The position numbers were made by a program, and so were the translations under genes. Shown here one piece after another: positions 11,501 to 24,900 of a DNA stretch of 64,000 nt. Position 1 is the stretch's first letter, and each line of letters opens with the position of its first letter. The stretch covers positions 57,295 through 121,294 of the forward strand of contig VTPC01001015.1 in assembly GCA_011009095.1 (NCBI GenBank), given 5' to 3'. The notes under the pieces were generated by a model. That model saw only the letters and a list, made by a program, of their open reading frames with translations. It had not been told where the DNA came from and made no database searches. This stretch comes from Ignelater luminosus (taxonomy: Eukaryota > Arthropoda > Insecta > Coleoptera > Elateridae).

Positions 11501-14268
11501 GTATACAACTACAAAATAATGTAATCCTTAACTGAAATACAATCCTCATCCCATTGCCTAAGGCACGATGTGGTCTCTTAGGTCAATATCCATTTCAATA
11601 GATTTTTAACGAGATGAGGTCGAGGTAGGGTCTTTGGTAATCGTAATATTGTCTGGGCCTACACCACTAGGTAGACGAATGTGTGTTTGATAAAAAAAAC
11701 AACACAATAGAAAATATCTCTAGTGGCAATATTTAAATTTACTTTTTTGAATTACAATCGATAGATGATAACCTTTTACATGGTTACTCATTCCTTTTCA
11801 TTCAACAAATAAATTCGAGGAATGCGATCCAATTTTGATGGTATAATAAAAAAGTTAGTGACGTAATTACACTCAAGGCTATTCAGGACAAAAGTGACAT
11901 TATCAAGTATGAAACCCATTCATTCGATTGAAACAACTTTTTTTTTCAAAAGTTAATCAAAAATTTAGTCAACGATAGCTTTTTGTCGCGGTTGGTGATT
12001 TATTCGAACAACTTGGGTAATCTGAATGTGTGATCTACTTTTTCAGTGGGAGTGCCGACAGAGAAACTGACAATGAGATTAGTTTCGTTGTGTCTTTTTT
12101 TTGTATTTTGTATTATTGAAGATTTATATTTAAACAAAATATAGGAGGAAATGCAATTGTTCGATGATACTATTAGAAACCTGTCAAAATCGCAGAAGCC
12201 CTTAAACCAGAAATGTGTGAACACGAAACACCAGGTGTAGAATCCACCATAAGGTAAACCTAACATCTATGAGGGTTGTTGAGATGGTTTGATTATGCCA
12301 TCACCTTTCTTACCTACCTAAAGGTGCTCTTTCAGATTGTAGAAGCTTTTAAGGTCTAGATTTATCAGCTTGTGTATCTTGAAATTTAGAACTAGTATTT
12401 TGTCAATTTATTATTTAAAATTACAAAATAAAAGATGCCGTTTTTGGCAGTATTGCAACTTTTCATAAAATGTCACTGTTATAATACGTAAAGTAAGTGT
12501 AGTTCACAAGAAATACAATTAGAACATAATAAAACCTAAAGATGAAAGAAGGCAAGACAAGAAGTTAAGATCGATTAGAGTCATATAAACCATTATGTTT
12601 AAATAAACATGTTTTGAAAATTTTGCTCTGATTTAAAAATTGTGGGTGGTATTTGAATTATGAGTGATTACTTGTGTTATGTTTCACCTTGACTGAAAGT
12701 TCACATTAGATAGCAGCATAAAAGAGATTGTTACATTAATAGAAACCAGTATTTATCGAGCTACTGATTATCAAAATACAAAAACGTGATGAAAGGAAAG
12801 AGCTTATTAGACAATTACTATTATCAGCAAACCTGTACTACTTCGAATCAACCAATCTTTTTATCTGCTTATATTTCGCTAAAAATGCTCAATATGGTTT
12901 GGTAATTTAATCCAAGAAATCAGTAATCATGCTAAAACCTTTTAAATCAGTGCAATTCATTTTCAAGAGTTATTCGTATAATGCATGCAAGGGAAAAATG
13001 GCGTTCACTATTTTACAAAGTATCATCCTGTTAGAAAGAAACAAGCAAAACGGATATGAAAAGCAACGTTGTTTTGTTATTTCTTCAACAAACAAAGACC
13101 AAAAATGAAATATCGAAAACTTTGAGGCATCGAGAAATAGCCAAGATGGTTGAAAAAATTACAGATACAGCATTACCATTTCTCATGTTATGAAGCTTCA
13201 TATTGCTACAGTCATGCATTGTTTAGGAAGCTCCAGATCAGCGTTTCTCAATCATTATGACGTTCATAAGAGAGCCTACTCAGCTATTGCCACTTTCTAC
13301 CAACACCAGTCAGTCAAATTCAGTATTGTTTCGTTTAATAGTCAATTTTCATAACTGGGTCTTTATATTTAGCAGAGTAAAGATTTTTAAGAAATCTGAT
13401 GATGTATGCTACAAACTGGTATAAGGCTGAAGACAAGTCTAAGTGTGGGTGGCTCAAAACTGGAATTATCGAATGCTGAGAACCTGTAGGGTAAGTCATT
13501 TAAAGACCAGCGAATGCTTCATGGGCACTTTGCAGATTCGGTGCTAAGATAAAAGCTTTGAAAAAGCGGAATGGACCTCGAATATCATGGATGAAGTAGC
13601 CATCAATTGAGAATCAGTGAGAAGCTGGTTTCTAAGTAGTTTGCGGTAGCTGATTGATGGAGATGGCATTCCTAACGTTCCAAACAGATTCTGAACCTAA
13701 AAACAGTTTCTTTCTTGGTATGGGGCTGGGTATGGGTTTGAATTTGAGCCTTTATCGTTGGAATCATTTCTGTACTTTCTGTTTTTGGCACAGAAGTTTA
13801 TTTATATCTGAATCTTCTGATTCTCTTTGTTGAAATATGTCGAAAATGAGTCAGGATGTAGACGGATCTTAAAAATCCAATAATAGGTAGTACAGATACT
13901 TGTATGTTTAAGAAATAACGCGAAGAATAGATTTCTTCATCCTATAAGACAGTCATCAATTCTCAAAGTTTTTGACGCCCTTCTTTGATTAAAATCTATT
14001 CCAACAAGGAAAGGATCTGCTGGAATAAAAACTGTCTTATCTAAACGTTTATGGTATTCAAATCCTTATTTCAGATTATCAATTTTTCTCAGCGAGAATT
14101 TAAACAAATTTATAAGAAGAATATTCCTGACTGTTCTGTAGATAGAACCTCTCTTTGTGTGATCTTGTCAGAAAATTAGAGTCAGTTTTGTTGCACTTGA
14201 GCCGATCTTTTACAAAGTTGGTGGTGTAGATTTGTCTTATTGCAGAACCAAAGATCGTCAAATCATAA
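5555..14268. other. Long stretch without recognisable genes
   Basis: I see no supported gene, RNA gene or element. A slightly less AT-rich patch at about 9200-10750 contains a 90-codon minus-strand frame (9551-9820) with no recognised motif and stops in every frame around it. Another patch at 7390-7600 is also unassigned. Confidence 0.5.
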
Positions 14269-14868
14269 TTAGTCCAGTCAACGAAGGGGTTATAGAGGAC
14301 ATCGAATGGGGGAGAATTTTTCTCTTGAGGAGTGTTGGGAGTAGTTAGGAGGCAAAGATACTAAAAGTCCCCGCCAATAGTCCTGCCGCTTCAGGGGCGG
14401 AAGGGGATGGAAAGCTCCCTGTTTTCGGTTTCTTGCTTATAACCCGAAAACGATGCATCGTACGGTAAAAAGTATTCCCTACAAAATAAAAGATAATTAA
14501 ATTTCCTACAAGACTGTCTATATTTATTTTCTTTCTATGTGTAATAGTTTCCGAGATATTCGCTAGCGAAAATTGATAATTTTCGAAAAACTTTTTTTGC
14601 CTCACATTTTTCGTCAAACTTGTCCTTCTAACTTTTCAGCCTTATGTTTTACGGAAAAGTCGTCAGACAGGAAGTTGACGTATCGTTTCCGAGTTATAAA
14701 CAAGAAACCGAAAACAGGGACTTTTCCACATAAAGCGGCAGGGTTAGAGGCGGACACGTTTAGTATCTTTGCCTCCTAACTACCCCCAACACATTCCTCA
14801 AGAGAAAAATCCTCCCTCAAAAACATGTCCTCTACAATCCGCTTTTGGGCATTCATTGACTGGACTAA
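14269..14868. mobile_element. 600-bp foldback (long inverted repeat) element
   Basis: The left arm (about 14269-14470) and right arm (about 14680-14868) are diverged inverted copies. The ends TTAGTCCAGTCA (14269) and TGACTGGACTAA (14857-14868) match exactly, and the match resumes at TAGAGGACAT, TTTTTCTCTTGAGGA, AGTTAGGAGGCAAAGATACTAAA and a segment containing AAACCGAAAACAGGGA (right-arm orientation). A unique spacer of about 200 bases lies between the arms. There is no transposase. It is therefore a non-autonomous foldback or MITE-like element; the superfamily is unknown because no clear target duplication is visible. Two translated frames running in from opposite sides both end in TFSIFAS because they read the two arms. 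Confidence 0.85.
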
Positions 14869-17800
14869 ATGGTTCCTAGCAAAAATTATCAACAGTATTG
14901 GTTATCATCAGGGTATCTTGACTTTACTTTTTCCCACAACAAACTAATAATCCCGCCTCCTCCGTCTCACTAGCTATAGTCAAGCGCCTATTATGATTGT
15001 AGTCTCCAAGATCGTTATGGCATTGTAAATAGGATATGAATTTTATTCAAACGTAACCAAAGTAACCTATATCTGACTAGGAAGGACTAATTTCGTATTA
15101 AATACTTACTTTGGTTTTTTAATAATGACCAAGTTTCTAAGTCCATCAAATAATATATTTGAACACCATTTACTTTCGATTAGTTAGGTATTTATGTTAT
15201 CCTTCTGTTGCTACTTCTTGTACTTTATGTGAAAAACTACCTGCTCCAGATTTTTCTTGCTGTAAAGTCTCCTAAAGAGTTAGGCCATTGTAGTAAGTTT
15301 GGACAGAACAGTTTGTAAGTCTGATGAGTTTTTTAATAACCACTACTGAAAGCAAGACAAACTAACCACAGACAATACTATATTAGATTCGATTAGATCA
15401 TTACCACGTCAGCTTTAGCTCTTAAAAGCAAACCTTTCGAATAAATTGTTTTGTTTATTTCATTTTGATAGAACTATCACGTTTTTAATATTACATAATG
15501 TTTTCAATTTTACTAATCCATTCAAGTGTCTATTCTAACAAAAGAATAGAAACAGCTTGTAGGAGTATTAACTCTTTATAAAAATAATACTCAGGTGCTA
15601 GAGATTAATCTGTTCTTAAACACATAAAAAATTGTTTCTAATATTTTTGGGACTTCTTTCATTTAGTAAAATTCCATCTATACAAATCTTACGTATGCTG
15701 TGATGATAACGCTAATGAATCGTTTTGGCACGGCTACTTTCTACGTTGAAAGTATTTATAAAAATAACAGTTACATCTGTAGGAGATGTCACAGCTGCAC
15801 GAATATATTCTGATTCACGACATATCTCCTTTGCGTGCCCACAAAGATTGTATTTTATTTAATTCATTATCGACATAAAGGTGCCCACAACCTAACATCA
15901 AAGACTACATTTGCACACCTGTATAAAAGAATTTTTCTAAATCCGAAAGTCTACTAGTACAACACCCCGTTGTCCCTAGTTCAAAGACCCTAACTGCATA
16001 AATATGTTTTCTCCTTTTATACTAAAGAAAATACCGTATAATGATAATAAACATAATAAGTGCAGGAAAAATTTTGGCAAAAAAGCACTAATAATATTGT
16101 ATTATAAGTTGAGCATTTTTAATTGGAACATTTCTAATTAACAATTAAATATTTTGTTTATTTAAATAGTTGTAAGGATGTGACGCAATAATTAAAAATG
16201 TTTAATTTAACGAAATTGTAATTTAATAAAACGTTAGTCACCTTTTCTAAGATTCAGCTGGGTCTTGTGGAATCTGAGGTGTTTGAACATTCTAAATTTC
16301 GCCTCAGCACTTTGGATGTCCAGGTGTAAGGTCATTTAGTTTAACTGTACGTGGAGAATTTTTATATTTTATACCGACCAAACACGTATTACCACTTAGG
16401 TGTTAGGTATGTTACTCGCAAAAATCCAGGTAAAATTTTATAGATAAATATTTGCTTGTGAAGGTAGTATGAACTTTATAAATGCACGACTACCACCATG
16501 ATGAGGCTTGAGAGGTGTTCGCGAGTTGTATAAATTTATAATTTATAGGAGTTGGAACGTATTTCATTTTAAACAGGTGTAATTATTTGCAAGTCAATAA
16601 GATATGCTTGAATTGAAATTGTGATCTCTTTTAATGCGACCTCGTACTAGAAAGATCGATAATAAACTATTAAAATGATGTGCTATAAAATTTGGCAAAT
16701 TGTCATCTTCAGGGTTGGAGATTACATAAATTAGGAAAAAGTTAGTTTTTTGTGTTAATTATTTGTTTGTCTAATAAGATAATTATAGTTGTATCAGTGA
16801 CAGTTTAACCTTGCGCATCAGCACCTTGGCATTTATTTTTCAAGTAATATTAAATTATTATTATTAGTAACATTTGAAAATTTATCTACACAATAATAAA
16901 AAACAAAACAAACCATACTTATACTGTCAATAATCGATACAAGATTTACTAGAAAATTTCTCCTTGAAATAAAATACTAAATAGTCAATTAAGACTTGCT
17001 ACCGCATTTGGTAATAATAATGATCTTGCAATAATTTTTTAGATACGGAAATCAAAATTTTTCTAACCATTAAATAACCGTATATCCTTTTTCCAATTCT
17101 TTCCCTTATTATTTATTACATGGCAATTTGTTTCATAAGCAACTTACTGGTTCGAATTTCCGGTGATATGGTATGGAGTTTTATCTCAATAAGCAGGTTT
17201 AACAGCTTAGTATCCGCTCCACATATTCTGCTGTCCCGTATGAGCGTCTAAGGTCTCGTTTATATGTTGTTCATCATTGGTTCTCTCTCGGTTTGGTTTT
17301 TAAAGTGCTACCTTTTTTTTTTGGATTTTTTTTCGTGACACTTTTCTAACGAAAATACATACCTCACTTCAGTTTAGCTATTTAAATGTTCTCTCTGTAT
17401 CTTCCATGACGCATCAATTTGTATTATACATACTATTACTAAGAATAGTGACTAATTTTTTACTGTAAAATAATTACATGAAGAAATTTCGAAAATTTTA
17501 AAACGCGAAAAGGTGCGTCTGAGTTATTCATACACGGGACACTTCTCTGTTATTAGTTATGCGGAACGTGACAAAAATGTAAATCGATTTTTTTCGTTTT
17601 CAGTTCCTTGTACTACTATGTAACATGCAGCATTACAAAAGGAATCGTCGCGTAACGCAAAGGAAGTAACTTGCACACCTTCCAAATACATCTCAAAAAT
17701 TGAATTTTAAACTTCTGATAGAATGAATGAATGAATAATGTAGAAAATCAAGATGGGATTTCTAGTATAAAAAACACGACATGACAGGGAAATAATTGTT

Positions 17801-18535
17801 GCACCATCATAGGAATGACCTATTTTCTAAATTGAAACTGACCAAAAGCTATCTATGCCCTAAGAGAAGCTAACCCTTTTTGCATTTAAATGTTCAATAA
17901 ATTCTATTTCATCTAAAGTTTTAAAATGTATCAAATAATATTTAGAGATCTATAACTGTCTCCGTTTTGTTGCTTTCCTGAATACACACTATAATGAATG
18001 ACCTGTCTCCATAGGCAGGCTGTCACCTTTTTTCTTTTCTCCTTTGCAACATTCTCGTCATGTGCTATAGCTCATGTTCTTAGTTTAAACAATAATTAAG
18101 GCAAACCTCAAATATTATAAACGAGAGAAGAGATTTTTCACAGTTGGCTCTATTTGATGTTCTTAACCATATCCAAAGTTCACATCTCACCGATGTCGGC
18201 TTTCTAGAATTCCAAGTACAAGAGAGCACTGGTACAGGCCTTATGATGGAACAACTGAGCCTATATAGGATTCTAATTTTGAGTAACATTCAACTATGTA
18301 CAAGAAACGTTCAAACTTCATGAAATAAGAAAACCATTTCCATTATTTTCAATCTTTTGGCCTGCACATACGTTTGAAACTTATAACTGAAAAGACCTTG
18401 GGAAATAAATATTTAAGCTAATCAACCTCACTTTCGATGATATTTCAATGCGCACAACTGCAAAAGCCGCATTGACTACAATTTCGAGATCAAATGACAA
18501 GTACATACAAAATGTAGCTGGAGCTCAACAGCGAG
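14869..18535. other. AT-rich stretch without recognisable genes
   Basis: Nothing supported. It contains AT-rich DNA with a poly-T run near 17310-17330. Confidence 0.5.
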
Positions 18536-19227
18536 GTGATCAATGATGGAAGATACCGTCTACATACAGTTATACGGCCCCGACTCCTTACCATTCTGTC
18601 TCGTATATTACTCGATACTTCTCTCACAATGCGTGCGCCATATTTGAAATTTAGGAACTACTCTCAACTAAAGGGGAAAAAAGATTTCCTTCATAATGAT
18701 AAGAATAAATATGGGCTACTCATGAAAATTTTGCTGCAGCTGCAGTCAAAAGATAACACAATATCTGTGTATTAACTAGTGACACAAATGTCCTGGTTGT
18801 GCTTGTGACTAAGGCTGGGGTTGGGTCCTGCATCTTTTCTCGTGCAAACTTAGTAGGAAGATTTTTCCGGTTTCTGAAATCCAAGATGATATCGCGGAGA
18901 CATGAGGTATAGCAGCAATGACTGGCTGTGATATAACTTCAGTAGTTTTTGGAAAGCAGAAGAAACTAGTTTTCAGCATCTTGAAATCCAACAAAGAGGT
19001 AAGAAAAGAAGTAAATAGAAACATTTTACCAGCCTGAAAACAAATTCATGGAAAGCCCTGCACGCAACGGCGAATGTTCATCATTAAATGAGCTTCATGT
19101 TTTGAGGTTTGTCGGTGGTAGCTTTACAGCCATTATCAAAATTGTTCAGTTAGCTTCATTACCTCCAATTAGTAGCATTCATATCGGGATTATCTCCGAA
19201 TACAACAATGGTTGGATAATCTCTTAG
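18536..19227 (+). pseudogene. Relic of the 'GCDTTS' multicopy arthropod family
   Basis: Broken coding sequence in several frames. The first segment reads KKDFLHNDKNKYGLLMKILL (about 18680), then after a shift LTSDTNVLVVLVTKAG (about 18771). Next comes PVSEIQDDIAET-stop-GIAAMTGCDITSVVFGKQKK (about 18870-18960), and finally SLNELHVLRF and IVQLASLPPIS (about 19076-19175). Order and motifs, especially the MTGCD(T)TS...FGKxKK block preceded by an acidic SDTxVLVVL strand, recall a large uncharacterised family scattered in invertebrate genomes and probably spread by mobile elements. The acidic strand is reminiscent of PIN/FEN-like nucleases, but that is inference. Internal deletions and stops show that it is dead. 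Confidence 0.55.
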
Positions 19228-19509
19228 AATCTGGTTGGTAGCATCTATATGAACGCCTTCTTGCCACTTGTCAACAACACTGATCCTTAAGTCATTTACG
19301 AGGATACCTAATTAGCGAGCAGAATAATGCTGAAGAGACCTTTGAAATCTTGGAAGCTTTCAGATTCGCAAATTCTATACGATTTATACAAACATCTACA
19401 TTGAAGACAGAACTTCCCAGATTTCTTACACTATCTGATTTAGCAACTCTAATAACTGCTGAAACCGTAATACGACTAATTCCATTTTAATTTTGAGCTC
19501 CATCGAGAA

Positions 19510-19850
19510 CCATGTAGTAGAACCCCTTCAAACATTTTTTCCGGGTTCATAGGCTTGCGCTACGAATCTCTGAAATTATACAAAGCACGACCAAAGAAGT
19601 GAACAAGACGCTGTTTACGAAAACAGACCTTTAAATACTTGACAAGTCCTCGATTTGCACCTCTCATGTGATTTACATAAACCCTTATAATGAATCCAGA
19701 ACAACTTTAGTAGTATCCAGTAACAGCAGGAACTATACTACCGCTGGTTTCATTGTAAACCCCTTCCACACATTTTTTATGGCTACAGACCTGCGCCGTT
19801 AAGTCTTAAAAAAACTTTATAACGCACGACCAAAGAAGTAAGCAAGATTA
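19510..19850 (+). repeat. Diverged direct duplication, offset about 237 bp
   Basis: The segment around 19521-19610 recurs at about 19758-19845: both contain AACCCCTTC, ACATTTTTT, TGCGC and GCACGACCAAAGAAGT in the same order. Similarity is patchy between these blocks. It lies downstream of the GCDTTS relic and may be an old tandem duplication. Confidence 0.6.
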
Positions 19851-19904
19851 TTATTAAGAAAGGTGAGAAGTTTTATGTTTGTACAAAAGTGCTCATAAGG
19901 CTAC

Positions 19905-20160
19905 GTAAACTGCACGAAAAAAAATGATTTTTTGGTACTACAAAAAATTGAGTGGGATTTTGGACAGCAAATACTTTTGTCACATAGTACAATTTTCTGG
20001 TCTTGCCACTACAGCACTTTGGTACCTACAACAAATTTATAACTTATTTTAGAGTTAGGAACAGACTAATTTGTTGCTACAGCAAAAAATATTTGCTGTC
20101 CAAAATTCCACTAAATTTCTTGTTGCACCAACAAAACATCTTTTGTCATTACGAAAATTA
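19905..20160. repeat. Palindromic (MITE-like) element of about 250 bp
   Basis: The left arm from 19934 (GGTACTACAAAAAATTGAGT) is a diverged inverted copy of the right arm ending at 20129 (TGTTGCACC). The core ATTTTGGACAGCAAATA is near-identical in both orientations. Pairing weakens but continues outward to about 19905 and 20155. The spacer is about 85 bases. No coding capacity. It abuts the 5' side of the hAT relic at 20290 and may have removed or masked that element's left end. Confidence 0.7.
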
Positions 20161-20289
20161 AGACAAATCGCAATTTCTGGAGAACTTCAAAACATTTTTA
20201 AACATTACAACAAAATTTGGGTTATTTTGAAAATTTACCTGGGGAGCCCCCAAAAATTACAATTTGTTAATATTTTTTCAAATAATCAA

Positions 20290-21786
20290 AATTCTCGCCC
20301 CCTCCCCTCGCGAGCAATTAAAAACTGGTTGCAGTCTACAGAGGAAGAGGAAATTATTTGGATTAATAAGAAACCCGAATTTTTTCAGAACAAAAACTGT
20401 GATTTCTCGGATTCTGCTAGAAGTTATCTGGAATATGATGGAAAAGTAAAACTTCGATGTCTGAATAAATCAGCTTTTTCCCACTAAACTACAAAACGGC
20501 GAAACTGTTGACAGATAATGGCTTGTGTACTCTTCGACAAAAAAAGCTTTGTTCTGTTTTTCATGCCGCCTTTTCTCATCCAGAAATACTGCATTCAGAT
20601 CTGTAAAAGGCTTAAACGATCGGAAACATACTGGTAGATGCATTTTAGAACATGAAAACAATTTCGGGCACAGATGTTGCCACGAAAAAAAAAAGTGAAA
20701 AGTGTCGGTCTTGTGGATGAATGTTTGACTACTCAAATGAACAATGAAATGAATTATTGGAGATAGGGCCTAAGAAGAATCATGGAGGTGATAAAATTTT
20801 GGCCTCAAGAGGTCTTGATTCCGTGGGGAGAATGAAATCATTGAATCGCAACATAATGGAAATTAGTTAGGAGTCTTGTAATGAATTCATAGTTATAATG
20901 AGACAAGTATTAAAACAAATTATTTCGGAACTGAAAAAAGCGAAGTACTATTCGATAAGTGTAGACTCAACTGCTCAATTAACGTTCGTTGTTCACTATG
21001 TGAAAGATTCTACACCAGTTGAACGTTTTTTGGACTGTATACCAATAGAAAGACATGGATCTGAGTACTTGTCTGATACCATTGTGTCTTTTCTTGAATA
21101 AAAAATATAAGGTTAGGGGACTGTCGTGACTAAACTTATGCACCAAACATGGCAGGGCAGTATAACGGCGCACAACTTAAATCGAATCGGTGGGCAGGCC
21201 GCTGGATGCATCATGGAAACAACAGACTTTTTCTAGTTTCTGCAGAAGTTGTACACTTTCTTTGCCAATTCTACTCACCATTGGAGCGTATTGAAAGAAT
21301 CCCTGGAATCGAGTGTAGTCGTAAAACGTCTTTCGGATACTACACGGTCTGTGCGCTCGGTGCAGTATCAGCGTTACAAAACGGTTATAACAAAATCACG
21401 AACGCTGTGAAGACTATTAAAAACAACCACGAAGAACCGCCTGAAACGCGAAATGAAGAAAATGAAAACGTTGGACACTGTTTTGCTGGTCGAGATTTGG
21501 AGTACGATTTGTCAAGGTTTAACGAGATGTCTAAGAGCGTACAAAATGACAGCCTTCTTCTCGATGTAGCTCTCAAGTTAATCAATTCTCTAGTTGCGTT
21601 TGTGAAGGATCAAAGGGACAAATTCGGAGACTTTTCCAAATATTGAGATTGCACTCAGAATTTGCAGTGGCAAACGAACGATCATTTTCGAAACTCAAGT
21701 TGATAAAAAATGAATTAAGAAATAGTATGATTCAAAAGAGATTGAAATATCTATCATTGACGAGTATCGAAAATGATATTCTGTAA
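20290..21786 (+). pseudogene. hAT transposase (zf-TTF + DUF4371 + dimerisation), decayed
   Basis: Domains in order. At 20395-20487 lies DFSDSARSYLEYDGKVKL, the linker before the zinc finger. At 20499-20690 lies NGETVDR-stop-WLVYS followed by FCFSCRLFS and HENNFGHRCC, a TTF-type zinc finger. At 20898-21101 lies the DUF4371 RNase-H-like part with YYSISVDST (first catalytic Asp) and PVERFLDCIPIERHGSEYL. At 21134-21646, in another frame, the NMAGQYNG region has TYAP in place of the usual YDNA motif, so the second catalytic Asp is lost. At about 21651-21786 the C-terminal dimerisation block reads ERSFSKLKLIKNELRNSM and ends at TAA. There are at least three frame changes and one internal stop before Trp at 20519. 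The copy is inactive. Confidence 0.85.
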
Positions 21787-21945
21787 GAAAAAGACATTTC
21801 GAAGTTTAATATTGTGAATTTAAGGTATAATTATTTGATTGATAATAAATGTATAAAACAGATTTTCATTTTTCATTACAAAATTTTTGCTAAGGGCCCC
21901 CAGTGAACTAAAAGCCCAGGGCCTCCAAAACCCTAAATGGCACTG
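20290..21945 (+). mobile_element. hAT element relic (zf-TTF / DUF4371 clade)
   Basis: The right end (about 21891-21945) has a GC-rich terminus ending CCCTAAATGGCACTG. It resembles the right terminus of the hAT at 41469-43532 (GCCCAGGG...CCAAAACCCTA...CTG). A matching left terminus was not found; the element may be 5' truncated next to the palindrome at 19905-20160. The interior carries a decayed transposase. Confidence 0.75.
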
Positions 21946-24900
21946 TTAGTAGGTGCAAACAGTGATGGACTTTAGAAAAATCATATTCAACGATTGCGTC
22001 AATGAATATTTTTTAAGTAGGTATGTAAGCTTTGTAAAACATCCAACGTCTCCATAACTATTAGATAGTTTTTGAAAATCGGTAGGTAAGTATACTTTGC
22101 ATTCTTTATGCTTATCATAAAATTGTAAACAGGATTGGTTTCTTGCTAGCTACCGTCTTCCGGTAAAAACGAAATACTAGTGTTGTTGCACTTGCAGACT
22201 ATTAAACCTCCGACTTTAATGGGCCTCGTGGTAAGATTTGATTATAAACTTTGCAATAAATATACTCATTATTAATTATTCATTAAGCTTATGAAGGCGA
22301 ATTAAAAGTTCACATAAACATAGAAAAAAAGGGCAAAATTTACTTTCTTCGTTTAGTATCTTGAAGCAAAAGAAAATTAATGCAAAAGGAAAAAATAATA
22401 AGGTAAGAGGTCAAACACGAGAAAGAGATATACACTCGAACAAATATTTTTGTGATTTTATTGGTGTTAAAAACCTGCAGTCATTAATAATATGGAAATT
22501 AAGGCAATGTTGCTCATTTATCTTCGAATTGACCCCAACATGAGTACACGTTCTTGCCTTTTGACCTCCCTTCTTACAAAAATATCAATTTCCACTTTTG
22601 TTTCTTTTTTCGTTCTTTCTCCGCATTCGTATTGAAACCGTAAAAAATTATAAAAATTAATTAAGTTTTTAATTAATCCTGATTTGGTTTCGTTTTTCTT
22701 TTATTATTATATTCGAAAATTCTTGGCTGCTTTTACATCTCTGTAGGTGAGTCATGTACAAGGAGTTTTACAGGTTTTCTTTTTGTGGCTGAAAATGTAT
22801 TTATAGTATATTCTTTTGAGTTCATGAACCTTTATAAGTCTATTTTGTGAATGTGTTTGGGTTCTTTTTTAAAAGTTTTGTTAAAATAAGAATCGTGATT
22901 TTATTTTGGTTAAATTACTTAAGTTATTTTTGAATTGAAACGTTCAAATATAAAATTTTCTTAGTGCTCAGATTTATTTTATTATCTGAAAAATAGATAA
23001 TGATGATAATAATAATAACCTGGAAAGTGTGCTGTGTTCCATTTTCTATTTTTAAATTTAAAAAATATTCTAACGTAAGAGTATTCATAATTTTCATAAT
23101 CGCAACGCCTACAGAATTTCAAAAATTACGTCTGAAACTTACATATTAGACATTAAAGAATGATACTAGACGAGAAAGTCTCATACATAATAATAATAAG
23201 AAGCATAATTATGCAAAAATACATAGTCTGGCGGATATGAATAAAAAGAAAGACCTGTTTTCATTATTTTATGATAAATTTTATTAATCATTATTAAAAT
23301 CAAGCATACATGGAAGATTATAAAACGAAATAAAAAATAAGAAAGATTATATGGATTCGGATTTTTATGTTGATTCTGAAATTTGATATGCATTTAGCGC
23401 TGATATTTTTTTAGTACTCAATTTGCATTATAATGTGTATTGTGTTAATTTAAAAAATCCCCGAAAAATAACGTCTTAAAAGGATAACATGAAACCCGTT
23501 TCTTACGTTTTTTAAGTCGTTTGGAAAATATGTATTGGATTTAAAAAAAAATCAAACCGTAGGTGGTTGCTTGTAAATAATATTTGACATTAACTGAACA
23601 ACAACTAAAACTTGATGAATCTTCTTTTTTAGATTTTTTAAAAATGCGCATTTTTATGTGATCCTCCATCTGTGTGATGTAAACAAATAGATAAGAAATA
23701 AATTTATAGACCATAATGTTATAAAAATTTATTATTTTTAAAAATTATTTATTTATTTTAATGAGGTAAAGACGACCTACACCTAAAATAGGTAACGTCC
23801 TGTTCTTGGCTAGTTACGTTTTCTGCGTATCCTCCTATATAATCAGACGCTAATTTACTTAAGAAAATGTAGATTTAAGCGTGGGAAATGTATTTTCATA
23901 ATGTTTCATAATTAAATATATTTAAATAATATTAGGCTTCATATATTTCCGGAATTTAAAAATTTTTTTAAAATCTCTTCCTCAATGATGATGTAATTTA
24001 TCATTGTATACAAATCTGTTAAAAGGTTTGACTATTATGAAAAAGTTCGAAATCCTATAATTTATTGAAAAGAGACAAACTAAATACGTAATAATCAGAA
24101 ATACTATATTGTCATTATGTATTCTCACAATGAAGTTGCAAAATTTTAAATTATTAATAAAAATAATTCTTATTTTTGTGAGGAATAGAGAGTCATCCTA
24201 TTTAAATTATGTAACATTGTCTCAATTGTCTCATGTATTTATCAACAATAAATATTGGAAAGTAAATGCATCATCAGTATATAGAGTGTCCCAAAGGTTC
24301 TAATGATCTTATTCTAAAATTGTCAACAATTCTGAAACAACATCGTTAAATATTATCATTACAACATGGCGCATAAATGTAAATTTAAATTTAATGATTA
24401 TATTGTTTGTTATCTAATCTATTGCAAAGTCATTTTTAAATCTATAAATAGTGTGCTTGTTTAACTTAAGATAAAGTAATTTATCGAAAAAGATCAAAAA
24501 CAGATACTGCAACTGATGAATTAAGTAAATTATTGCGTTTGAGACATTTAAAATTTCAAAAGGCATAACAGAGATTCACTCTAGCCTGTCATCAAAAAGT
24601 AACTTAATCTGAAATGAAAAAAGTTGACGTGATTTAGAATAGTATGTACTAGGGTAAAGCTCCAATACCCTGCCACCTACAGAATATTTGAAATTCAAAC
24701 TCGTTTAGATTTAAAACTAAATTATATTTAGTAATGAGACTTTCTGTATAACAGTGTACATACAAATGGTATACATACTTATCATCAAAAGTTATAAAAT
24801 GTTTAGTTTTATATTTCAAAAAAAATAATTTTCGAAATGCGCATTTTGTACCAGTAAACGATCCTCCATTTGTTTTCGACATTTGTTTAATGAAAACTCC

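Noticed and set aside
17150..17170. B-box-like GGTTCGAATTTCC
   Set aside because: No A box or tRNA fold upstream.
20071..20487. 139-codon frame starting inside the palindromic element
   Set aside because: Only its last part matches the hAT linker; the first half translates a MITE arm.
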